Source: UBA10649 sp964391765 (GTDB lineage: Bacteria > Actinomycetota > Actinomycetes > S36-B12). Taken from it: a stretch of DNA of 50,621 bases. The position numbers and the translations under genes are program-made. The DNA is taken from NCBI GenBank assembly GCA_964391765.1, contig CAYMNG010000006.1:1-50621 (forward strand), read 5' to 3'. The notes below the pieces were generated by a model. That model worked only from the letters and a program-made list of their open reading frames with translations. It was not told the DNA's origin and ran no database searches. Shown piece by piece: positions 1 through 7,967 of this stretch (positions are counted from its first letter, which is position 1; each line of letters starts with the position of its first letter).

Positions 1-576
1 GAAGCACTTGCGCTGGAACTCCTCGTCGCCGACCGCGAGCACCTCGTCGACCAGCAGGACGTCGGGCTTCATGTGCACGGCGACGGAGAACCCCAGGCGC
101 ACGTACATGCCGCTGGAGTAGTGCTTGACCGGGTCGTCGATGAACGCGTCGAGACCGCTGAACTCGATGATCTCCTCGGTCGTCGCGGCGATCTCCTTGC
201 GGGACAGCCCGAGGATCGATCCGTTCAGGGCGATGTTCTCCCGACCGGTCATGTCCGGGTGGAAGCCGGCACCGAGCTCGATCAGCGCGGCGACCCGCCC
301 GTGCGCCGCGATCGACCCGACGGTCGGGCGGTAGATGCCGCCGATCATCTTCAGCAGCGTGGACTTGCCGGACCCGTTGTGCCCGATGAGACCGTAGACG
401 CTGCCCTTGGGGATCTGCAGGGTGAGGTCACGGACGGCCCAGAAGTCCTGCGGGTTGCGGGAGCGCCCGCGCACGATCCGCTCCTTCAGGGAGTTGCGTC
501 GATCGGTGTGCCGGCGGAACCGCTTCCCGACCCCCTGCAGGTCCACGGCGATCTGCGGTGCGCGGTCTATCGTCAC
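1..576 (-). CDS. ABC transporter ATP-binding protein, surface polysaccharide export (Wzt/TagH type), 3' end outside window
   Basis: This is the nucleotide-binding subunit of an exporter for O-antigen, teichoic-acid or similar lipid-linked glycans. The visible 192 codons start at GTG and contain Walker A GHNGSGKST (about residues 65-73), an ABC signature in the form YSSGMYVRLGFS, and Walker B DVLLVDEVLAVGD. The SSGM signature is typical of the Wzt/TagH/RfbE family rather than of general importers. Its GTG start overlaps the TGA of the permease gene (GTGA), so the two are translationally coupled. The gene runs off the left edge just after the Walker B/D-loop, so whether it has a Wzt-type C-terminal carbohydrate-binding domain cannot be seen. 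Function is by family and neighbour; the exported glycan is unknown. Confidence 0.93.
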   Translation of the reverse strand, partial: MTIDRAPQIAVDLQGVGKRFRRHTDRRNSLKERIVRGRSRNPQDFWAVRDLTLQIPKGSVYGLIGHNGSGKSTLLKMIGGIYRPTVGSIAAHGRVAALIELGAGFHPDMTGRENIALNGSILGLSRKEIAATTEEIIEFSGLDAFIDDPVKHYSSGMYVRLGFSVAVHMKPDVLLVDEVLAVGDEEFQRKCF

Positions 577-1370
577 AACAGCTCTCCGATGTCCTCGCTC
601 TTGCGGTCGAATACCCGCAGGCCCAGCCAGAAGACGGCGAACCCGCCCGCGAGCAGCGCGACCAGCAGCCAGGCCGGGGGTGCGACGAGGGAGTACATGG
701 CGTCGTGCATCGCCTCGACGTACCAACTCATCGGGTTCACCCGGATCACCCAGCCGATCAGCTCGCTCTGGCCCTCGATCTGGCTCATCGGATACAGCAC
801 GGGCGTGAGGAAGTACAGCGCGCCGAGTACGACCGCGACGATGTACATCACGTCGCCGAAGTGCGCGTTCAGGATCGACAGCATCAGTCCGACGCCCTGG
901 GCGAACAGGGCCGTGCCGAGCAGGATGGGTACGGCGAGCAGCCATGTCCAGCTGACGTTGCGCAGGACGCCGAGCATCGCGATCAGGACGAGGAGTTCGA
1001 GCACGACCTGGACGAGTTGGACGACCGAGGCGCCGAGGATCGGTGTCCACGCGGGGAACTGCACCTTCTTGAGCAGTTCGCCGTTGGACTTCAACTGGGT
1101 CATCGACAACGTCAGCAGGCCGGAGAACAGGTTCCAGGTCACCAGCCCGGTGAACAAGAACGCCGCGTACGAACCGCCCTCCCCGTTGCCGAGTGGCGGT
1201 GGCTTGATCTTGAACACGACGCTGAAGACGGCGGCGTAGACGATCAACGTGATCAGGGGCTGGATGAGCGACCAGGCCCAGCCCAGGACGCTGGCGCGGT
1301 ATCGGGTCGCGAAGTCGCGGTTGGCGAACGCCGCGATCAGCGTGCGCTGCCGGTACAGGGCGGAGATCAT
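573..1370 (-). CDS. ABC-2 type permease for polysaccharide export (Wzm-like)
   Basis: This 265-residue integral membrane protein is the channel partner of the ATPase downstream. The N-terminus (YRQRTLIAAFANRDFATRYR, then LGWAWSLIQPLITLIVYAAV) is the typical ABC-2 amphipathic helix leading into TM1. About six hydrophobic segments follow, with the family-typical FTGLVTWNLFSGLL and FLTPVLYPMS stretches. The ATG is preceded by AAGGGG at good distance. It is the first visible gene of the export operon and lies divergent to the membrane protein at 1438, with only 67 bp between them for two promoters. Length is normal for Wzm/TagG proteins. The substrate cannot be deduced from the sequence. Confidence 0.92.
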   Translation of the reverse strand: MISALYRQRTLIAAFANRDFATRYRASVLGWAWSLIQPLITLIVYAAVFSVVFKIKPPPLGNGEGGSYAAFLFTGLVTWNLFSGLLTLSMTQLKSNGELLKKVQFPAWTPILGASVVQLVQVVLELLVLIAMLGVLRNVSWTWLLAVPILLGTALFAQGVGLMLSILNAHFGDVMYIVAVVLGALYFLTPVLYPMSQIEGQSELIGWVIRVNPMSWYVEAMHDAMYSLVAPPAWLLVALLAGGFAVFWLGLRVFDRKSEDIGELL

Positions 1371-1437
1371 CGCGAACAGCCGCCCCTTCTGCGCATGATC
1401 TGCGGAGTCTACCGACGCCGCGCTCTAGGGTGCGACC

Positions 1438-3192
1438 GTGCAACCGTCGACCCGCGGGCGCCCGGCTCGATTGGCCGACGCCGCCGCCGCTGCCGGCGTG
1501 TGGGCCTTCGTGTCGTTCGGGTCGACCGCGCAGCGGTGGACGGGCCTGGACACCCCGGACTCGGAGTTCTACGCGACCCTCGGCCTGTTCGGCCACGACG
1601 TCACCGACCGCGCGGCCTACCCGGTCTACTACTGGACCCGGTTCGGCACGATCCTGCCCGTGCGCGCGTTGACCGCGCTGTTCGGGTCGTGGCCGGGCTA
1701 CCACGTGTTCTGGCTCGTCCTCGTGGCGGCGATCGTGGCCGCGACGTTCGTCCTCGCCCGCCGGTTCACGACGCGGTTCGTGGCCGCGTTGCTGGCGGCC
1801 CTCGTGTCGCTGAACACCGTCGTCCTCGGGATGCTCGGGAACCCGTACGTCAGCGGGACGGCGATGGCGGCCACGATGGTGCTCATCGCGGCCGTGGCGT
1901 ACACGCTCCCGGTCGCCGGGGCCCGGGCCGCGTCGCGGTTCGGCGCGCCCGTCGTCGCCGGACTGGCCCTGGGCTGGCTGGCGATGACGAACCCGTACGC
2001 GACGATGCTCGCCACGGCCGTCTGGGTGGCGGCGACGCTGGTCGTCGCCGCGCAGTGGCCGACGGGGCGGATCGCCTACCTCGCCCGATCGATCGGCCTC
2101 GGCGTCGTCGGTGCGGCACTGTCGTTCGGGGCCCTGCTGCTCGCCGGCCGGCTGGTGTTCCCGGGGATGGACTGGCTGGCGACGAACGTCTACTGGAGTC
2201 GCGTGCTGAACTCCGCCGACTACGTGACCGACGTGTGGAGCTTCCGCCGGGACATCGTGTTCGTCGTGCCCGCGGTCGCGCTCGCCTCGGTGGTCGCCCT
2301 GTGGGCGACGCGTCGCCGGGATCCGGTGCTGCGCCTGGCCGCGGTGCTCGCGCCGGCGTCGGTCGCGTACGGACTGGGCTTCTTGGTCCTGTCCCCGAGC
2401 AACACCTTCGAGGTCCCGCACTACCAGGCGCTGCAGTGGATCCCGGCCCTGGCCGGGCTCGTCCTCGCGGTCGCCGCCGTCGTCGGGCGGCGCCCGGCGC
2501 CGTGGTGGGTCGTCGCGATCGGAGCGGTCGCGGTCGTGGCGACCGTCGTCGCGGGCCACTGGACGGGCACGCTGGACCTGCGGGTCGGGTGGGCGCTCGG
2601 CGCCGTGCTCGCCGTCGGCTTCGTCGCGACGACCGCTCGCGCCGGCGCCCGTGCCGACGACCCTGCCGATCTTCCTGCCGGGCCGGCGATCGTCAGCGTC
2701 GTGGTCGCGGCCGGGGTGCTGTTCGCCGGATTCCAGGTCCTGCAGAACTCCCATCGTCCGTTGACGACGGTCGCCGAGAGCCCGTACGCGAACGCGTTCA
2801 CCCCCAACGACGTCTTCGCCAAGCTCGACTCCGCGCAGCGCGCGCAGCGCTGGCTGGTCGACAGTACGACGAGCCAGGACACCGTCCTCGTCTGGGTCGA
2901 CGCCGACTGGGGGGTGGACGAGACGCTGCTGCCGATGGCGGCGTTCCAGCTGTGGGGGGCCAACCAGGTGACGCCGTTGCCGTCCTTGTACGGCGCCGAA
3001 CTGGATCGGGCCCGCGACCTGGGGACCGATGTCATCGCGATGTACGGGCGGACGAAGGCGGCGATCTGGCGCTTCTGGGGGTCGTTGCCGCCGGACGTCC
3101 GTCGCAGCGATCCGCGGTGCACGGACTATCCGTGGCCGAACCCGTCGGTGTCGACCGCGTACGTGTGCCTGACGCGGATCACCTGGCGGTAG
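1438..3192 (+). CDS. Polytopic membrane protein, glycosyltransferase GT-C/family 39-like
   Basis: A 584-residue protein with about eleven or twelve hydrophobic helices in the first 430 residues and a soluble C-terminal part. An acidic motif DTPDSEFY in the first extracytoplasmic loop (about residue 38) fits the aspartate-containing loop of GT-C transferases that use polyprenyl-phosphate sugars. Later hydrophilic segments (DADWGVDETLLP, TDVIAMYGRTKA) look like the extracytoplasmic domain of such enzymes. It starts at GTG next to the divergent Wzm/Wzt export genes, so a role in decorating or building the exported surface glycan is plausible. The family call is by overall architecture only; I recognise no specific named member. 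Confidence 0.65.
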   Translation: MQPSTRGRPARLADAAAAAGVWAFVSFGSTAQRWTGLDTPDSEFYATLGLFGHDVTDRAAYPVYYWTRFGTILPVRALTALFGSWPGYHVFWLVLVAAIVAATFVLARRFTTRFVAALLAALVSLNTVVLGMLGNPYVSGTAMAATMVLIAAVAYTLPVAGARAASRFGAPVVAGLALGWLAMTNPYATMLATAVWVAATLVVAAQWPTGRIAYLARSIGLGVVGAALSFGALLLAGRLVFPGMDWLATNVYWSRVLNSADYVTDVWSFRRDIVFVVPAVALASVVALWATRRRDPVLRLAAVLAPASVAYGLGFLVLSPSNTFEVPHYQALQWIPALAGLVLAVAAVVGRRPAPWWVVAIGAVAVVATVVAGHWTGTLDLRVGWALGAVLAVGFVATTARAGARADDPADLPAGPAIVSVVVAAGVLFAGFQVLQNSHRPLTTVAESPYANAFTPNDVFAKLDSAQRAQRWLVDSTTSQDTVLVWVDADWGVDETLLPMAAFQLWGANQVTPLPSLYGAELDRARDLGTDVIAMYGRTKAAIWRFWGSLPPDVRRSDPRCTDYPWPNPSVSTAYVCLTRITWR

Positions 3193-3286
3193 CCCCGCGG
3201 TTTCGCGGTGCCCGGACCGGCGGCCGTGTGGCACAATCGCGCTCGTTTCGCGTCTCGCGGAAGACCAACGCTGAAGGGCACCGCAC

Positions 3287-3790
3287 GTGGACTACAACTG
3301 GCTGACGCCCAAGGCGCAGGCGAATCCGGCTGGTGACAAGGGGTGGGGATCGTTCGCCGTCGAGCCCATCCGCGCGGGGGAGACGGTCGCGGCGTTCGGC
3401 GGCTGGGTCGTCGACCGGGCGACGCTGTCGACGATGTCCCACGATCGCCAGTCCCGATCGATCCAGATCGACGACGACCTGTACCTCGTCTCGGACGAGA
3501 CGCCCGAACCCGGCGACATGTTGAACCACTCGTGCGAGCCGAACGCCGGACTGCGCGGCGCGTCGATGCTCGTCGCGATGCGCGATATCGCGGTCGGCGA
3601 GGAGATCTCGTTCGACTACGCGATGTGCGACGCCAGCGACTACGACGAGTTCTCCTGCATGTGCGGCCAGCCGACCTGCCGGCAGGTCGTCACCGGTGCG
3701 GATTGGCGTGATCCGGTGCTGCAGGCGAAGTACGACGGCTGGTTCTCGCCCTACCTGGTCAAGCGGATCGCTGCGCTGCCGACCGCGTAG
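3287..3790 (+). CDS. SET domain-containing protein (lysine methyltransferase fold)
   Basis: A 167-residue protein that is essentially one SET domain plus post-SET. Visible hallmarks are KGWGSFAVEPIRAGE near residues 18-32 (the G-x-G S-adenosylmethionine-binding start of SET), the pseudoknot motif NHSCEPN at 80-86, GEEISFDY at 104-111 with the catalytic-site tyrosine, and a post-SET zinc cluster C124, C126 and C131 (CMCGQPTC). SET proteins methylate lysines with SAM; the bacterial substrate here is unknown. The GTG start gives the expected N-terminus. Its 3' end overlaps the convergent hydrolase gene by 32 bp, an unusual tail-to-tail arrangement. No histone-like or chaperone neighbour hints at a target. 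Confidence 0.9.
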   Translation: MDYNWLTPKAQANPAGDKGWGSFAVEPIRAGETVAAFGGWVVDRATLSTMSHDRQSRSIQIDDDLYLVSDETPEPGDMLNHSCEPNAGLRGASMLVAMRDIAVGEEISFDYAMCDASDYDEFSCMCGQPTCRQVVTGADWRDPVLQAKYDGWFSPYLVKRIAALPTA

Positions 3791-5024
3791 GGACCTGGGC
3801 GAGGGCCAGCGCGCTCAGCAGGTACGCGTCCCCCCAGGCGTACGTCCCCTCCCGCGGATCCGCGGGCACGTTGTACGCCTGCCGGTGCAGGACCCCCGGA
3901 CCGGCCTGGGCCAGCCACGGCGCGGACGTGAGCGTGGCCAGGGTGCGCAGGGCGTAGTCGCGTTCGCGCACCGCGCGATCGGCGTCCGGCTCGACCTGCG
4001 CGAGCACGAGCAGGCCGTACGCGGCGATCGCCGCGGCGGACGAGTCCGACGGTGCGCCGTCCCGGTCGATCGTCAGGTCCCAGGCCGGCACGCAGCCGGC
4101 CCGGACGCGGGTGGTCCAGTGGTCCGCCGTCCGCCGGGCGGCGGTGAGCAGTTCGGCGTCACCGGTGAGCGCGTACCCGCGGGCGAACCCGGCGATCGCC
4201 CAGGCCTGTCCTCGGGCCCACGTGCTCGCCGTGCTCGCGCCCTGCCCGTACACCGGCCCGATCAGGTGGCCGGTGCGCGGGTCGTACGCCTGCCGGTGGA
4301 TCGTCGACCCGTCCGGGCGGACGAAGTCCCGGGCCAGGGTCCGCAGGTGCCGGCGGCCCTGGCGCATGAGCCGCGCGCCCTCGTCCCCGCCGATCTCCTG
4401 CCCCTGCTCGAGGAGTAGCGGTGCGTTCATCGCGGAGTCGATGATCAGCCCCCAGTGCCCGGCGTAGGTCGCGGACCGGATCGCGCCCACCCGCGGATTC
4501 CACCGGGTGGCCAGGGATCGGGCAGCGGTGCGCAGCGCCCGTGAGTAGCGGGCGGCGCGGTCCGGATCCAGGGCGCGGGCCAGGCCGACCGGCAGGCCGA
4601 TCATGAAGCCGAGGTCGTGCGTCCCGCGCCACCGGGCGACCGGCAGGAGTCGGTCGGTGTAGGCACGGGCCAGCGCGCGCCAGGTCGGATCCATGGTGCG
4701 GGCGTACGCCAGCCACAACGAGGCCGGATAGAACCCCGACGTCCAGGCGTAGGCGTTCGTCCGCCGGTAGGGCCCGCCCCCGGTCGCGCCGAACGGGAAC
4801 GTCGTCGGCCCGGTCAGCGCCCGCAGCCGGGGCAGTGCGGTCGCCCACGCGCGTTCGACGGCGGCGGCGTCGAACGGCGGGTCGACCGCGGGATCGGCCC
4901 GCGGGCAGTGCAGCGCGGTGGTCGGTGCGGCCGGCGCCGCGATCGCCACGGCCGGCAGGGCCGTCGCGATCGGGGCCGCCAGCGCGAGGCAGGCGGCGCG
5001 CGCGGCGAGCCGAGCGCGGATCAC
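3759..5024 (-). CDS. Secreted glycoside hydrolase family 88-like protein (unsaturated glucuronyl hydrolase fold)
   Basis: A 421-residue protein from a GTG start that overlaps the TGA of the upstream oxidoreductase (GTGA). The N-terminus has a basic stretch then an alanine-rich hydrophobic segment, a likely signal peptide ending around residue 30. The rest is an (alpha/alpha)6-barrel of the GH88 type: WTSGFYPASLWLAY, HDLGFMIGLP with D137, IIDSAMNAPLLL with D196, GQAWAIAGFARGYALTGD, and DSSAAAIAAYGLL. D137 and D196 correspond to the two acidic residues used by unsaturated glucuronyl hydrolases, which hydrate the enol ether of unsaturated uronides. Substrate is inferred only from the family. No polysaccharide lyase is visible nearby. 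Confidence 0.85.
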   Translation of the reverse strand: MIRARLAARAACLALAAPIATALPAVAIAAPAAPTTALHCPRADPAVDPPFDAAAVERAWATALPRLRALTGPTTFPFGATGGGPYRRTNAYAWTSGFYPASLWLAYARTMDPTWRALARAYTDRLLPVARWRGTHDLGFMIGLPVGLARALDPDRAARYSRALRTAARSLATRWNPRVGAIRSATYAGHWGLIIDSAMNAPLLLEQGQEIGGDEGARLMRQGRRHLRTLARDFVRPDGSTIHRQAYDPRTGHLIGPVYGQGASTASTWARGQAWAIAGFARGYALTGDAELLTAARRTADHWTTRVRAGCVPAWDLTIDRDGAPSDSSAAAIAAYGLLVLAQVEPDADRAVRERDYALRTLATLTSAPWLAQAGPGVLHRQAYNVPADPREGTYAWGDAYLLSALALAQVPTRSAAQRSA

Positions 5025-5998
5025 GTCGTGAGGACGATCTTCCCGATCGCGGCGCCGTCGGCGAGCAGTTGGTGCGCCCGCGCGGCGTCGGTCAGTGGCA
5101 GGACGCGATCGACGACCGGCCGCACGACACCGGAGTGGATCCACGGCCACACGGTCCGTTCGACCTGGGCGCAGATCGCGGCCTTCTCCGACTCCGGCCG
5201 TCCGCGCAGCGTCGTGCCGTGGACGGTGGCGTTCTTGCGCATCAGTGCGCCGATGTCCAGTTCGGCCGCGGTGCCGCCCTGCAGGCCGACCACGACCAGG
5301 CGGCCCTCGCGCGCGAGCGCGGACACGTTGCGGGCCAGGTAGGCCGCACCCATGTTGTCGAGGATGACGTTCGCCCCCCGGCCGCCGGTCGCGTCGCGGA
5401 CGACGTCGACGAAGTCGTCGCGGGTGTAGTCGATCAGGACGTCGGCGCCGAGCTCGGCGCAGCGGGCGAGCTTGGCCGGGCTCCCGGCCGTCACCGCGAC
5501 GTGGGCGCCCAGGGCGCGGGCGATCTGGATCGCCATCGTCCCGACGCCGGAGCCGCCGCCGTGGACGAGGACCCACTCCCCCTCGGTGAGGTTCGCGACC
5601 ATGTCCAGGTTGCTCCACGCGGTGCAGGCGGCCTCCGGCAGTGCGGCGGCGGTGACCAGGTCGACGCCGGCCGGGACGGCCATGACCTGCCCGATCGGCA
5701 CGGCGACCTTCTGCGCGTAGCCGCCGCCGGACAGCAGCGCGACGACCTTCTCGCCGATCCGGTCCAGGCCGATCGCGGCGCCGACGGAACTGATCGTGCC
5801 GGCGCACTCCAGGCCGAGGATCGCGGACGCGCCGGCCGGCGGCGGGTAGTGGCCCTGGCGTTGCAGGAGGTCGGCGCGGTTCACCGCGGTCGCGGCCACG
5901 TCGATGATCACCTCGCCGGCCGCCGGGTGGGGGTCCTCGGCCGTGGTCCACTGGAGGACCTCTGGCCCGCCGGGTGCGGCGAACGTGATCGCGTGCAT
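5021..5998 (-). CDS. NAD(P)H quinone oxidoreductase, zinc-free MDR family (PIG3-like)
   Basis: A 325-residue medium-chain dehydrogenase/reductase. The N-terminus MHAITFAAPGGPEVL and the substrate-domain stretch NRADLLQRQGHYPPP are typical of the PIG3/QOR branch. The cofactor-binding motif is VLVHGGGSGVGTMAIQIARALG (the first part only counts as GGGSGVG), followed by GADVLIDY and ILDNMGAAYLARN. No catalytic or structural zinc cysteines are seen, which fits a quinone or enone reductase using NADPH. The length matches the family. The gene sits 3 bp downstream of the potassium channel gene and overlaps the hydrolase gene that follows, so it is probably in one transcript; no functional link between these genes is obvious. 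Confidence 0.9.
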   Translation of the reverse strand: MHAITFAAPGGPEVLQWTTAEDPHPAAGEVIIDVAATAVNRADLLQRQGHYPPPAGASAILGLECAGTISSVGAAIGLDRIGEKVVALLSGGGYAQKVAVPIGQVMAVPAGVDLVTAAALPEAACTAWSNLDMVANLTEGEWVLVHGGGSGVGTMAIQIARALGAHVAVTAGSPAKLARCAELGADVLIDYTRDDFVDVVRDATGGRGANVILDNMGAAYLARNVSALAREGRLVVVGLQGGTAAELDIGALMRKNATVHGTTLRGRPESEKAAICAQVERTVWPWIHSGVVRPVVDRVLPLTDAARAHQLLADGAAIGKIVLTT

Positions 5999-6001
5999 CG
6001 A

Positions 6002-7066
6002 CTACCCCTCGACGGCGTTGTGCCGGATCACGACCAGTCGGTCCCCGTTCACCAGCCGCCCGATCGAGTCGGTGTCGAACCGGTGGGCGACCCCGCCGCG
6101 GATGACAGCCAAGACGATCTGGCCGTGAGCGTCAAGGTCGGTCGGTGCCATCCCGAGCTCGGCACGGGTGATCGGCCGTTCGATCACCTCCAGTCCGCGG
6201 CCGGCGTCCAGCAGGTCCTCCATGATCTCGCCGGCGGTCGACGACACCAGGGACAGGCCCATGAGCTGGCCGGCCGACTCCGCGGTCGGGATGACGTTGT
6301 TCGCGCCGGACTGCCGCAGTGCCTCGACGTTCTGCGCCTCGCGGGCGGCCGCGACGATCGTCGTGCGCGGCGCGAGCCGGCGTGCGGTCAACGTCACGAG
6401 GATCGTCGTGTCGTCCTCGTCGGTGGCGACGACGACCCGGGCCGCCGTGGGGACCGCGGCGTCGCGCAGGGTGTCCTCGCGTCGGCCGTCGCCGACGATC
6501 CCGACGAACCCGTCACGGTTGGCCTCGTCGATCGCGACGGTGTCGGCGGCGACGACGACGATGTCGGACGCCGGGGTACCCGCGTCGACCAGCGACCGCG
6601 CGGCGGCCCGGCCCTTCACGCCGTAGCCGATGATCACGGTGTGGTCCTTCACGCGCTTCCTCCAGCGGTTCGAGCGGAACTCCTCGCGGGTGCGCTGGGT
6701 GAGGACCTCGATCGTCGTGCCGACCAGCACGATCAAGAACACGAAGCGCAACGGCGTGATGACGACGACGTTCATCAGGCGGGCCGACTGGCACACCGGC
6801 GTGACGTCGCCGTAGCCGGTCGTCGACAGCGTGACCGTCGCGTAGTAGAACGAGTCGATGAGCGTCAGGCCGTCCTGGTTGCCCAGGCTCTGGTAGCAGT
6901 ACCGCTCGGAGTAGACCAGTGCGGTCGTGACCAGCAGGGCCGCGACCGCGATGAAGATCCGCAGGCCGATGCTGCGCACCGGCGTGTGCCGACCTTCGGG
7001 GAAGTGCAGGACCGGCCGGCCGGAGTCGTCGGTCTCGGTCGCCGACCGGTGCCTACGAACGGCCAT
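6002..7066 (-). CDS. Two-TM potassium channel with RCK (TrkA-N/TrkA-C) domains
   Basis: A 354-residue ion channel of the MthK type. Two hydrophobic helices (about residues 33-52 and 100-120) flank a pore helix and the selectivity filter TTGYGD at 82-87. A cytoplasmic RCK domain follows, with nucleotide-binding GYGVKG at about 148-152, then alternating beta/alpha units (DIVVVAAD, GFVGIVGDG, ARVVVATDEDD) and a TrkA-C-like domain to the C-terminus. Four subunits would form the pore and ligand such as calcium, ATP or NAD would gate it by family knowledge. The start overlaps the end of the upstream transporter gene by 14 bp, suggesting co-transcription. Confidence 0.93.
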   Translation of the reverse strand: MAVRRHRSATETDDSGRPVLHFPEGRHTPVRSIGLRIFIAVAALLVTTALVYSERYCYQSLGNQDGLTLIDSFYYATVTLSTTGYGDVTPVCQSARLMNVVVITPLRFVFLIVLVGTTIEVLTQRTREEFRSNRWRKRVKDHTVIIGYGVKGRAAARSLVDAGTPASDIVVVAADTVAIDEANRDGFVGIVGDGRREDTLRDAAVPTAARVVVATDEDDTTILVTLTARRLAPRTTIVAAAREAQNVEALRQSGANNVIPTAESAGQLMGLSLVSSTAGEIMEDLLDAGRGLEVIERPITRAELGMAPTDLDAHGQIVLAVIRGGVAHRFDTDSIGRLVNGDRLVVIRHNAVEG

Positions 7067-7940
7067 GGATGCGTTCCTTGGCGATGATCGCGACGACGAC
7101 GGCGACTCCCACGACGGCGATCATTCCAGCCAGCAGGCTCGACGCGCCCAGCAACTTCAACGCGGTGGCGGCGAGCACCACGATCAGCAGGTAGCGCAGG
7201 GCCGTCCCGTCGTACCGGGAGGACATGCGCGCGCCGACCCAGACGCCGGGGATCTGCCCGATCAGCAGCGACGCGACGACCCACACGTCGATGTCGCCGA
7301 ACCCGGCGTGCGCGATCGCTCCGGCGACGAGCATGGGGACCGCCTGGGTGAGGTCGGTGCCGACGAGGACGGACGGGCGAAGGAGCGGGTACATCAGCAG
7401 GAGCGCGGTGACCACGAGCGACCCGGAGCCGACGCTGGTCATCCCGACCAGCGTGCCGACGAGCAGTCCGAGGCTCGCGGTGAGGATGGGGCGGACCGGC
7501 AGGTCGGTGCCGTGGGCCGCCGCCGCACCCCGAAGTCCGCGGGCGCGGCGGACGACGAACGTCTTGGCGACCATCGCGACGACGGCGACGACGAGGACCC
7601 AGCCGATCCAGGTCTTGATGGTCGCGCTGGCCTCGGGCGTGGTCAGGACCTTCGAGAACACCCAGGTGCCCAGGAGCACGCCGGGGATCGACCCGGCGCT
7701 GAGCCAGCCCACCAGGCCCCAGTGGACGGTCCGGGCGCGGATGTGGACCCACGCGCCGACGGGTTTCATCACGGCGGCAGCGACGACGTCGCTGGAGACC
7801 GCCGTGGCCGGGTTGACGCCGAACAGCAGCACGAGCATCGGCGTGACCAGCGCGGCGCCGCCCATCCCGGTCAGGCCGACGATCAGGCCGGCGGCCAGGC
7901 CGCCGAGCGACAGTGCGAGGTCCAGACCGCCCAGGTGCAC
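7053..7940 (-). CDS. TSUP family transporter (sulfite exporter TauE/SafE type)
   Basis: A 295-residue membrane protein with two similar halves of about four helices each. The first half opens with GLAAGLIVGLTGMGGAALVTPML and the second with GLLVGTLVGMTSVGSGSLVV; these paired glycine-rich G-x-G-S/G-G motifs are the signature of the TauE/SafE family, which moves sulfite, sulfoacetate or other small organosulfur anions. The protein is close to the usual 250-300 residues. It heads a run of minus-strand genes and overlaps the channel gene by 14 bp. No sulfur metabolism gene is in the window, so the substrate is open. Confidence 0.88.
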   Translation of the reverse strand: MHLGGLDLALSLGGLAAGLIVGLTGMGGAALVTPMLVLLFGVNPATAVSSDVVAAAVMKPVGAWVHIRARTVHWGLVGWLSAGSIPGVLLGTWVFSKVLTTPEASATIKTWIGWVLVVAVVAMVAKTFVVRRARGLRGAAAAHGTDLPVRPILTASLGLLVGTLVGMTSVGSGSLVVTALLLMYPLLRPSVLVGTDLTQAVPMLVAGAIAHAGFGDIDVWVVASLLIGQIPGVWVGARMSSRYDGTALRYLLIVVLAATALKLLGASSLLAGMIAVVGVAVVVAIIAKERIHGRS

Positions 7941-7967
7941 GCGCCCACTCCCGAATACCTGTTTTTC

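Noticed and set aside
558..3305. Long plus-strand open frames over the left end (for example 915 codons)
   Set aside because: They are arginine/glycine/proline-rich shadows of the Wzm gene and the membrane protein gene; codon third positions fit the other frames.
4835..7087. 750-codon plus-strand frame
   Set aside because: Antisense shadow of the oxidoreductase and channel genes, which have clear family motifs.
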